From positions 1 to 36,292 of the forward strand of contig SIAB01000008.1 in NCBI GenBank assembly GCA_009692015.1: DNA of 36,292 nucleotides. Reading direction: 5' to 3'. Below the pieces are notes generated by a model. The model searched no databases, was not told where the DNA came from, and worked only from the letters and a program-made list of their open reading frames with translations. The position numbers and the translations under genes were made by a program. The stretch is from Phycisphaerales bacterium (lineage in GTDB: Bacteria > Planctomycetota > Phycisphaerae > Phycisphaerales > SM1A02). Positions 24,111 through 31,693 of the stretch are shown here, in pieces. Within the stretch, counting starts at the first letter, position 1, and every line of letters begins with the position of its first letter.

Positions 24111-26143
24111 GTCGGGTCGGTCTGTGGCGTGAGCGGCTGAGCGCTTGGCAAGAGAGAACCAAAAACCGCACAATTCTCTCGGTGGTCTTCATCGTGATCG
24201 GCGCCGGGACGTTCGGTCCGCTCTGGAAGTCATCCTTTCAGTACTCCAATCTCTGCCGACGCATCGCCACCGTGCTCACGGAGGCCAACATCGCAGAGCG
24301 GAATCCAATTGCGCTGCAATTGATCGAGCGCGGTACCGTGACCATTGACGGAGCCGAAATCGGAAGCCTTCGCGTGCAGTCGGTCGCCCCGCAGTTCTTT
24401 GACCGCGGCGGTCGGATCCCCGAGGCCACCAATGTCGCGTCCTTCATCGGTTCGACTGTGGCCCCAGGTTGGGCGCCCGTCAACATCATCGAGCGACCTG
24501 CGACCGTGGCGGCGATCGGTCTGACGGTTGTGGCACTGGCGGTTGTTGCCGTCTGGGTTGGGATGGCATGGTCGTTGGTGCTGGTCGTCCTTGGGACCAC
24601 GGCGCTCATCGCCCCCTTCTGGATGGCGAATCAACTGGACTGGGTGACAGCAATCGCGGGCTTTGGGCTACTCATCTTCGCCTTCATGTTGTTGACCCGC
24701 ATCGCACTGGTGCTGCTCACCCCCGCGTATCACGTCTTTGGCATCGCCCACACGCTGCTGCTCGAGGCGCTTCGGCAGCGCATCTCGCTGGGCTTCATCG
24801 GCATTCTGCTCTTCGTGCTTCCGATGCTCCCGATCGGGATCGATCGACATGAACCACTGCGTTACCAAATTCAGACTTTCATTTCGCGCGGTTCGAGCTT
24901 GGTGTTCGTTGTGGCAGCGTGCCTGACACTCTTTCTCTCCTGCGCGACCGTCGCCTTCGAGATTCGCGATCGGCAGGTGTGGAATGTGCTCACCAAACCG
25001 GTCTCGCGTTTCCACTACTTGGCGGGCAAACTCCTTGGCCTATCCATCCTCAATGGCATCGTTCTCCTGATCGGTGGATTCGCGGTGTATGCCTCGGTCG
25101 AATTGATGAGCACCCGCCCCGCCGCAGATCTCAAGGACGCCGCCGCGGTTCAGGAGCAGGTTCTCGTGGCCCGCGCAGCCGCGCGACCGGCGTATGAGTC
25201 GCTCGATCCTGCGCGACTGCAAGAAATTGTGACTCAGACACTGGATCGCGACTCGATTCTGCGCGGAGAGATCGCCGACGGAAGACGCAGTGCGGGTGAA
25301 GTTGCGCGGGAGATTCGCCGCAACAAGTTGACCGAGTTCATGGCCGCTCAACGGGCGATCAAGGCCGGGGCAGAAAGGACATTCGTCTTCTCGGGTCTGC
25401 TCGAGGCGCGGCGCGCTGCAGCCCAGCCGGTGTTGCGCTACACCTTTCACAACGGAATCGACAGTTCCCACGCCATGTATCCCGCTGTGTTTTTGTTCGG
25501 TGAGGCCAAGCCCATATTCGTGAATTATGTGCCCATTCTCACCAATGTCGTCTCGATTCCACTCGAAGCGATCACGCCCGAGGGAACGCTTACGTTACGA
25601 ATCTTCAATGGCGGAGTCACCAATGCTGGGGAGTTCTATCCCGCTCCGAACCCGATGAACTTTGATGACAATGGTCTCGAGGTACTGCACCGCGTTGGTG
25701 GATTCGAGGGGAATTTCTTTCGAGCCATGCTGATCGATTGGGTCAAGCTCATCTTTATCGCGGCACTCGGCGTCGCGTCGGCGAGCGTCCTCTCCTTTCC
25801 AGTGGCAGTGATGTTGTCATTCACGGTGTTCATGGTTGGCTCAATGTCGCCCTTTCTCGCCGTGGCGCTCGAAAATTATTCGGTGACCTACGAGGCTCCC
25901 TTCGTCATTCAAGCATTCCAATACGGCGTCCGTTCGCTGGTCGGATTCGTGCAGTGGGGGCTCGCTCCCTTCGCCCAATCAGGGAGTGCGACTGATCTGG
26001 TGGACGGCAAGGCGATCACTTGGTGGTCGGTGTGCGTGGTGGTTGGTCAGGTCGGAATTGCCTGGACGCTCTTCGTGTTCACGTTGGGCGTCTTTGCATT
26101 CAATCGCAAAGAGATCGCCATCTATAGCGGGGGAGATGGCTAA
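24107..26143 (+). CDS. ABC-2 type permease with large extracytoplasmic domain
   Basis: A 678-residue membrane protein starting at a GTG that overlaps the ATPase stop. A first membrane segment (about 22-40) is followed by a soluble domain to about 130, then several segments (about 133-152, 155-175, 183-205, 228-244 and 264-284). The ABC-2 signature is EIRDRQVW, TKPVSR, LAGKLLG (285-311), as in the permease at 17257. A helical and beta-rich region (about 335-540) containing FVFSGLLEARR and YTFHNGID follows, then C-terminal membrane segments. The large inserted domains suggest an exporter or Gld-type envelope complex rather than a drug pump; the substrate is unknown. The next gene follows after 3 bp. 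Confidence 0.82.
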   Translation: MSRVGLWRERLSAWQERTKNRTILSVVFIVIGAGTFGPLWKSSFQYSNLCRRIATVLTEANIAERNPIALQLIERGTVTIDGAEIGSLRVQSVAPQFFDRGGRIPEATNVASFIGSTVAPGWAPVNIIERPATVAAIGLTVVALAVVAVWVGMAWSLVLVVLGTTALIAPFWMANQLDWVTAIAGFGLLIFAFMLLTRIALVLLTPAYHVFGIAHTLLLEALRQRISLGFIGILLFVLPMLPIGIDRHEPLRYQIQTFISRGSSLVFVVAACLTLFLSCATVAFEIRDRQVWNVLTKPVSRFHYLAGKLLGLSILNGIVLLIGGFAVYASVELMSTRPAADLKDAAAVQEQVLVARAAARPAYESLDPARLQEIVTQTLDRDSILRGEIADGRRSAGEVAREIRRNKLTEFMAAQRAIKAGAERTFVFSGLLEARRAAAQPVLRYTFHNGIDSSHAMYPAVFLFGEAKPIFVNYVPILTNVVSIPLEAITPEGTLTLRIFNGGVTNAGEFYPAPNPMNFDDNGLEVLHRVGGFEGNFFRAMLIDWVKLIFIAALGVASASVLSFPVAVMLSFTVFMVGSMSPFLAVALENYSVTYEAPFVIQAFQYGVRSLVGFVQWGLAPFAQSGSATDLVDGKAITWWSVCVVVGQVGIAWTLFVFTLGVFAFNRKEIAIYSGGDG

Positions 26144-26146
26144 GCC

Positions 26147-28102
26147 ATGCGCGATCGGCTCATTCAGTTGGCGTGTGTCGTCGTCATGGTTACCGCCTGG
26201 GTGGGCGGTGGAGCGCTCTTGCCCAGGATCATCGCCTCGAGCGATGAACACAGTTTGCGCTATACCGATGTTTCGATCGATGGGGCTCCACCAATTGTGG
26301 CGATCGGCACTGCGATTGGTGCGCTGCGTGGAATCATCGTGGACTACCTCTGGATCAAGACCAATGTCCAGAAGGAGCGGGGGCTCTTCTATGAGGCCAT
26401 GGCCGACGCATCGCTGATCGCCAAGTTGCAGCCCCGCTTCGGAGAGGTCTGGGGTTTCCAAGGCCACAACATGGCCTACAACATTTCAGTGATGACCGAT
26501 ACCGAGTGGGAGCGCTGGCAGTGGGTGCGTGCGGGGATCAATCTGGTTCGCAACGAGGGACTGCGTTACAACCCCAATGATCTCATCCTGCACAAGGAAC
26601 TCTCCTTCTGGCTCTCCCACAAGATTGACGGCGTCGCCGACGACGCCCACCTTTACTACAAGCGGGAATTCGCCCGCGAGTGGCAATTCCTGCTTGGTCC
26701 GCCACCGAGTTCGCATGCCGATCGCATTGCCTGGCTCGCGACAATCAAGGATGCCCCCGATTCGCTCGAAGAATTGGAGTTGAAGGAACCGACGGTGCGC
26801 GCCCTGGTTGAGCAGTTGAAGAGCAACCTTTCTGGATTTGATCAGAAATTTCAGTTTGAGCTCGACGAGGCCTTTCTGATCAATCTCGGCCGCTGGCAAG
26901 CGGTTCAGACCAGCCGCTACGCAAAGTTGCTCGGACTCGACGCAACCTTCCGGAAGAACGATCCGATCTACGCGGCATTCGATGTCGCGTTCTCGGTACC
27001 AGAGTCCGCGGCGGCGCTCGAGAAGTTCCTGCCTTTTCTGCGAAAAAAAGTTCTCCGCGAGGCCTTCAACATGGATCCCACATTGATGTGGGAACTGACG
27101 CGGGACTTCGGTCCATTCGATTGGCGCCATCCCCAATCGCACGCCTTCTACTGGGCGAAGCGGGGAGCTATGACCTCCGAGAAACGCGTGCAAGGCGAAG
27201 ATGACATCTACAAGATCCTCAACAACGATCGCATCAACATTCAATCAATGCAAGCGCTGTCGCGATCGGGGTTGATGCACTATGACCCCTTCAGCAATGA
27301 CAATCCCGGGCGATTGAATGATCCACGGTGGATCAAGGCGATTGATATCTATTTCGGCGAACTCTATCGCAAGCACTACGGCACGCGGGGCGGTGGCGGA
27401 GACACCTTCTGCGACTTCTATCAGAACTTCATGTCGCAAGCCGTGCGCGAGCTCTATCGCCTCGGGGACATCGAAGGATCGCGGGCGATCCTGTCCAAAC
27501 TCGATCAGCTCTTTGGGCGCGGTGGGCTCATCCCAAACAACAAGTATGAAGCGCCGCTCGAAACCTTTATCCAAAGTGTGACCTACGGTGAGTATGAAGC
27601 CGCGCCAGATGTGGCGCGCAGCGATGTGTACGCAGCTCTGGCGAATGGATTTCGTGAGGGACTGCTCATGGATCGCCCCGAACGGCTCGAGGCGGCCATC
27701 AAGTTCGCGCGCGGGCTCATCGACTACTTCCAAGGTGGGCAATACGCGGACTTCGTCAACAAGTTTGGCGATCGCCGTATGGCCGACCTGATCGGCAATC
27801 TCAAGACCAGCGTGCAAGATGTCTTTGCAAGCGTCTTGATGGATTCGTCGCAGCCTTTGGTCGATCGCTTGACGATTTACAACCGGGCCGGTGAGGCGGA
27901 GCGCAGAATCGTCTACGACCTGGTGAAAGGACCACTGGAAGCTGAGTTTTCGATGGATCCACTCGCACGGCTGGCGCCATTCGCGCAGTTGCTTCCTGAG
28001 CCACCGGGGATGGAAGCCTTCCGTGCGGAGCGCGCCGCGGAAGCTGCCAAGCGTGGGGCCGAAGACGAGACTTCCCACCGCGCGACCGCGGAGTCCAAGT
28101 GA
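26147..28102 (+). CDS. membrane-anchored helical-repeat protein, function unknown
   Basis: A 651-residue protein with one N-terminal membrane segment (about 5-27) and a predicted periplasmic helical body. The segment around 58-115, with ALRGIIVDYLWIKTN, LQPRFGEVW and HNMAYNISV, is a strongly patterned helical block of the TPR-like kind, and GLRYNPNDLILHKELSFW follows. I recall similar uncharacterised proteins in planctomycetes and verrucomicrobia, but I cannot name a family. The C-terminus is charged and Ala/Glu-rich. It is coupled to the ABC-2 permease (3-bp gap) and to the FAH gene (1-base overlap). Position suggests an extracytoplasmic partner of the ABC/SPFH complex. Confidence 0.72.
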   Translation: MRDRLIQLACVVVMVTAWVGGGALLPRIIASSDEHSLRYTDVSIDGAPPIVAIGTAIGALRGIIVDYLWIKTNVQKERGLFYEAMADASLIAKLQPRFGEVWGFQGHNMAYNISVMTDTEWERWQWVRAGINLVRNEGLRYNPNDLILHKELSFWLSHKIDGVADDAHLYYKREFAREWQFLLGPPPSSHADRIAWLATIKDAPDSLEELELKEPTVRALVEQLKSNLSGFDQKFQFELDEAFLINLGRWQAVQTSRYAKLLGLDATFRKNDPIYAAFDVAFSVPESAAALEKFLPFLRKKVLREAFNMDPTLMWELTRDFGPFDWRHPQSHAFYWAKRGAMTSEKRVQGEDDIYKILNNDRINIQSMQALSRSGLMHYDPFSNDNPGRLNDPRWIKAIDIYFGELYRKHYGTRGGGGDTFCDFYQNFMSQAVRELYRLGDIEGSRAILSKLDQLFGRGGLIPNNKYEAPLETFIQSVTYGEYEAAPDVARSDVYAALANGFREGLLMDRPERLEAAIKFARGLIDYFQGGQYADFVNKFGDRRMADLIGNLKTSVQDVFASVLMDSSQPLVDRLTIYNRAGEAERRIVYDLVKGPLEAEFSMDPLARLAPFAQLLPEPPGMEAFRAERAAEAAKRGAEDETSHRATAESK

Positions 28103-28767
28103 TGGCGCGCCAGCTTCCTCCCGCCATCATCGCCATCGGTCGCAACTATGCAGACCACGCGCAAGAGATGGGCGGCGCGGCCCCGCCGCGACCCGTGGTC
28201 TTCTTCAAGAATCCCGCAGCACTCATCGGTGATGGTGATCCCATCATCATCCCATCCATTTGCCGTCAAGGGGGACCGCAGGTGGATTATGAGGGCGAGC
28301 TCGCTGTCATCCTGGCGCACGATTGCCTCAATGTCACCCAATCCGATGCGCTTGGGATGGTCGCTGGATACGCGGTCGCCAACGATGTCAGCGCACGTTG
28401 GTGGCAGAATCAAGGGGCGGGCGGGCAGTTCAGTCGTGGCAAGAGCTTTGACACCTTTTGCCCGATGAGCAAGATGGTTTCGGCCGCGGCGGTCTCCGAT
28501 CCGCAAGCGCTCCGCCTGACGACGAGACTCAATGGTGAATGCGTGCAGGATGCCTCCACCGCACAGATGATCTTTTCCGTCGCGCGGCTGATCAGTGATC
28601 TCTCACAGGGGACCACGCTGCTTGCGGGAACGATCCTGTTGACTGGAACCCCAGCGGGGGTTGGGCATGGTCGCACCCCACCGCGTTATCTGCGCGAGGG
28701 CGATACCGTTGACATTGTCATCCAGGGTGTCGGTTCACTTTCCAATCGCGTGATCGAAGCGCCGTGA
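28102..28767 (+). CDS. fumarylacetoacetate hydrolase (FAH) family protein
   Basis: A 221-residue protein of the FAH/HpcE fold, acting on acyl-pyruvate-type substrates (hydrolysis, decarboxylation or isomerisation). AIGRNYADHAQE opens the fold. DYEGELAVI gives the metal ligands Glu64 and Glu66, and ANDVSAR gives Asp95; GKSFDTFCP and LTGTPAGVGHG complete the active site. The acylpyruvase/oxaloacetate tautomerase-like group is nearest by length. The ATG at 28102 (TGATG) is preferred over the GTG three bases upstream. The link to the membrane genes of the same run is unexplained, and it may simply share the transcript. It overlaps yidD by 4 bp. Confidence 0.9.
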   Translation: MARQLPPAIIAIGRNYADHAQEMGGAAPPRPVVFFKNPAALIGDGDPIIIPSICRQGGPQVDYEGELAVILAHDCLNVTQSDALGMVAGYAVANDVSARWWQNQGAGGQFSRGKSFDTFCPMSKMVSAAAVSDPQALRLTTRLNGECVQDASTAQMIFSVARLISDLSQGTTLLAGTILLTGTPAGVGHGRTPPRYLREGDTVDIVIQGVGSLSNRVIEAP

Positions 28768-28994
28768 TCGATTCTCCTTCCCTTGCTGCGCGACTCTGCA
28801 TCACACTCATCAGACTCTATCAACGATGGCTCTCGCCGATTCTCGGTGGAGCGTGTCGCTTCCATCCCTCGTGTTCGGTCTACGGGATCGAGGCATTTAC
28901 GCGCGTTGGCTTCAGGCGCGGAGTCGGGCTGACACTCCGTCGGCTGGCACGGTGCCATCCATGGGGAGGCAGCGGCGCGGATCCCGTTCCCTAA
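28764..28994 (+). CDS. yidD: membrane protein insertion efficiency factor YidD
   Basis: A 76-residue protein matching YidD, a small amphipathic factor that assists YidC/Sec membrane insertion. LYQRWLSPILGGACRFHPSCS with the conserved Cys residues, then a TRVGFRRG segment and RLARCHPWGGSGADPVP, is diagnostic. The GTG start overlaps the FAH stop (GTGA). YidD usually sits between rnpA and yidC; here it closes the SPFH/ABC run and faces rnpA convergently across 30 bp, with no rpmH or yidC present. A membrane-biogenesis role would suit its new neighbours. Confidence 0.93.
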   Translation: MIDSPSLAARLCITLIRLYQRWLSPILGGACRFHPSCSVYGIEAFTRVGFRRGVGLTLRRLARCHPWGGSGADPVP

Positions 28995-29024
28995 AACGCG
29001 GGCGATCCTCGCGGCGCGCGCGAA

Positions 29025-29384
29025 TCACAATCCCAGCTTGGTCGCGAGTTTCGGCACCTCGATCGCGATCGCCTCTTTGTAATCAGCAAGTGGTCGATCG
29101 CCGTGACTGCGCGCTCCCACCACGATGTCGAGTCCCACCGGCAACCCGCTGCGCTGCAGTCGAAAGGCTTCGCGGATCATCCGCTTGACCCGCACGCGCC
29201 GCACCGCCTTTCCAACGCGGACCCCGATGGACAATCCCAATCGGATGCGCGGCAACGAATTGGGGGCGGCGTGAATGACGATCCATCCGAGATCACTTCG
29301 AACGCGATGGGCAAACACGCGTTGAAAATCACCCGCAGATGCGATCCGAAAGGCCGCGCCTGCCCGCTGGGATCGTGGATTCAC
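29025..29384 (-). CDS. rnpA: ribonuclease P protein component
   Basis: The protein cofactor of RNase P, which trims tRNA 5' ends. It is 119 residues. GLSIGVRVGKAVRRVRVKRMIREAFR is the RNA-binding helix region, followed by GLDIVVGAR. The classical RNR core of this helix reads RVR here, with Val where Asn is usual. The GTG start overlaps the clc stop in GTGA. No rpmH lies upstream, unlike the common rpmH-rnpA-yidD order; yidD is present but convergent. Confidence 0.92.
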   Translation of the reverse strand: MNPRSQRAGAAFRIASAGDFQRVFAHRVRSDLGWIVIHAAPNSLPRIRLGLSIGVRVGKAVRRVRVKRMIREAFRLQRSGLPVGLDIVVGARSHGDRPLADYKEAIAIEVPKLATKLGL

Positions 29385-31216
29385 TGCGACTCCCCAGCGC
29401 TGTTGTAGACGGCCATGATCTGACTTCGGCTGATGAGCCCGACTGGCTTGTGTGTGGCCCGATCGATCACGGGCAGCGATTGTGTTTCGTGTCGGGCGAA
29501 CCGTTCCAGGGCCGTATCGAGGGTGTCATCGAGTTCAAGTGGCGCAAAATCCGTCCGCTCCAATTCGGCAACCGTCAATAGTCGCAGCGCCTCGCGGTAG
29601 ACGAGGGCCGATCGCACATCGCTCCCGCACACAAAGGCGCGGTAGCGCCCCGCGTCGTCAACCACGGCGAAGTCATGGACCGCTTCGCGCTCTCCCAACT
29701 CGACGAGTTGCTCAGCACTCACACCCACGACGACCGGGACGGCTCGCAGCAGCACGACATCTCGAACCAGGGTGCTGCGCATGATGGCGTGATCCACAAT
29801 CGTGGTGAGGCGAATATTCATTGCCGACAACTCTGCCGAGTAGATGCTTTCGCGGGTGATCAGACGCGCCGCGACGGTGGCGATGACGGCGGCGATGAGG
29901 AGCGGCATCAAGATTGCGTATGAATGGGTGAGTTCGTAGACGAGAAACGCGCCGGCGAGCGGCGCATGGGCTCCGGCTGCGACGAACGCTCCCATTCCAA
30001 CCAGCACGCCATGAACCGGCGAGAGGTCGGGAAGCCAGGGAACGACCATCGTCAGTGCGCTGAATGCCGCGCCGAGAATCGCACCCAGAGCAAGCCCTGG
30101 AGCGAAGAGTCCGCCTGCGCCACCCGATCCGAGCGTGAGCGCAGTCGCGAGGCACTTCGCGGCGCCCAGGAGTGCCAGTGATCCAAAAAGAAGGAGCGCC
30201 CCATCCTGGGGTCCACTGGGCGCTTGGATGAGCCGCTCGATCAATTGATACCCAGTGCCATAAAAGGCTGGAACCGTCTTCGTGGAATCACCGCTACCCA
30301 GGCCAGTCCAGATCGCGCCGCACGCCACGAGGAGCAATGCGCCGATTACGGGCTTGAAAATCCACGGCACGGGAAGTCTGTGAAAGACTTGGTGGGCAGA
30401 CTTCATAAGGCGCGCGAATCCAGCGGCAGCGACACCAACGATGACTCCCAGGATCGCATACTGCGGGGCATCCGCGAGGAAGAGCGGAGCAGAATCGAAT
30501 TGACCGAGTGAGACTCCAAAGATGGGCGTCTGCGAATGCAGGATCGACTGCGCCGTCGCCGCAGCGGTCACGGCCGCAATCACGATGGGTGTGAGCGTGC
30601 GCGCCGTGAAGTCTCGCAGGATGACCTCAAGCACAAAGAAAGCCCCTGCCAGAGGCGCGTTGAAGACTGCGGCCATACCGGCGGCAGCGCCGCATCCCAA
30701 GAGGGTCGTACGGCGAGCGGCATCGAGTTTCAACCAACTTGCAAAGCACGATCCCATGGCGCCGCCGATGGCAACGATAGGACCCTCGGGACCGGATGAT
30801 CCGCCGGATGTGATGGTCGCGGTTGAGCCGATCCACTGCCGCGGCACAAGGCTCAGCGGCAGCACGGATTTCTGCCGGTGAACCGCCATCATCACCCGCG
30901 AAACACCATGTCCATGAAATGAGCTGGGGAAGACCTTGAACGCGACGACGGTGATGCAGGCGCCAAGAAGCGGGAGCGCCACGGCAATCCACAACTGAGT
31001 GGGTCCGCCCGAAGCGAATCCAGCAACTTGATCGAGCAGCCAATTCATCGAACCAATGAAACCCAGGGCAATCACACCCATGAAAATGCCGCAGAAAGTG
31101 GCCAGGATCAGCACATGCCAATCCGGACTCAATCCGAGCACTTTGCGAGCGCTTCGCAAGCCGTGGTGCGCCCACTGGATTGATTCCATGATTATTGCGG
31201 AGTGCAGAGTCGGCAT
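29381..31216 (-). CDS. ClC-family chloride channel/transporter with CBS domains
   Basis: A 611-residue polytopic membrane protein that moves chloride, in many bacteria as an H+/Cl- exchanger. GHGVS (102-106) stands at the selectivity motif, GPEGP (142-146) holds the gating Glu144 (the family text is usually GREGP), and GSGGAGGLFAPGL (about 367-379) is the third anion-binding motif. The C-terminal third has two CBS-type regions (from about 465, ending with VGLISRSQIMAVY), which may bind nucleotides. ATGs at 31216 and 31189 are both possible starts, with no clear ribosome binding site. Its stop overlaps rnpA. It is divergent from rpoZ. Confidence 0.9.
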   Translation of the reverse strand: MPTLHSAIIMESIQWAHHGLRSARKVLGLSPDWHVLILATFCGIFMGVIALGFIGSMNWLLDQVAGFASGGPTQLWIAVALPLLGACITVVAFKVFPSSFHGHGVSRVMMAVHRQKSVLPLSLVPRQWIGSTATITSGGSSGPEGPIVAIGGAMGSCFASWLKLDAARRTTLLGCGAAAGMAAVFNAPLAGAFFVLEVILRDFTARTLTPIVIAAVTAAATAQSILHSQTPIFGVSLGQFDSAPLFLADAPQYAILGVIVGVAAAGFARLMKSAHQVFHRLPVPWIFKPVIGALLLVACGAIWTGLGSGDSTKTVPAFYGTGYQLIERLIQAPSGPQDGALLLFGSLALLGAAKCLATALTLGSGGAGGLFAPGLALGAILGAAFSALTMVVPWLPDLSPVHGVLVGMGAFVAAGAHAPLAGAFLVYELTHSYAILMPLLIAAVIATVAARLITRESIYSAELSAMNIRLTTIVDHAIMRSTLVRDVVLLRAVPVVVGVSAEQLVELGEREAVHDFAVVDDAGRYRAFVCGSDVRSALVYREALRLLTVAELERTDFAPLELDDTLDTALERFARHETQSLPVIDRATHKPVGLISRSQIMAVYNSAGESQ

Positions 31217-31252
31217 GAGTAGTGATGTGATCGACGGAAATGAGGGATTGGC

Positions 31253-31281
31253 TTGCTGAAAGCCCGAGGTCTGCCTATACT
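31253..31281 (+). promoter_or_regulatory. promoter of rpoZ
   Basis: TTGCTG (31253-31258) and TATACT (31276-31281) are separated by 17 bp, a near-consensus housekeeping sigma-70 type promoter. Initiation near 31288 would leave a leader of about 20 nt before the rpoZ ATG, including AGGGAG at 31296-31301. Confidence 0.65.
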
Positions 31282-31308
31282 AATGGGCTAACCACAGGGA
31301 GCCCATCC

Positions 31309-31545
31309 ATGAACGAAGCACTCAAGAGTGATGACATTGTTTCCAAAATCGGCGGACGATTCAAGTTGACCGCGCTGATTCAGAGGCGGGTGGTCGAATT
31401 GCTCAACGGTGCTCGACCGCTCGTCGAGCGCGATGGTCGCAGCGACTTTGAGGTTGTGATCGAAGAGATCGCGACCGACAAGATCACCATCGACTGGGAA
31501 CGGTCTGGTATCGTTCGATCGCCGGGGTCCAAGAAGGGTTCCTGA
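31309..31545 (+). CDS. rpoZ: DNA-directed RNA polymerase omega subunit (RpoZ-like)
   Basis: A 78-residue protein resembling the omega subunit, which helps assemble and stabilise the beta' subunit of RNA polymerase. LKSDDIVSKIGGRFKLTALIQRRVVELLNGARPLVE is the conserved helical core (in other omegas, RY.L...a..RA..L..G..p.V). The tail IEEIATDKITIDW continues the family pattern before a short basic end. The ATG at 31309 has an excellent AGGGAG eight bases upstream. A promoter precedes it, and the clc gene is divergent. A frame extending 23 codons upstream would cross the promoter, so I reject it. Confidence 0.85.
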   Translation: MNEALKSDDIVSKIGGRFKLTALIQRRVVELLNGARPLVERDGRSDFEVVIEEIATDKITIDWERSGIVRSPGSKKGS

Positions 31546-31693
31546 CCGCAGCTTTTGGTCCACGCAGTACACCAAGCCGCATTCCCGAGTGCGAAATTTC
31601 AGGCATTTTTTCGTGAATTTGTGGCGCGGACGCCCCCCCGTGGTACTTTTTGGGAAGAGATTGCCAGATCCCCAACTTCCCACGGAGCCACCG

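Noticed and set aside
31633-31639. run of seven C residues upstream of the dockerin protein, as a phase-variation tract
   Set aside because: A single short tract in a possible promoter spacer, with no evidence of variability.
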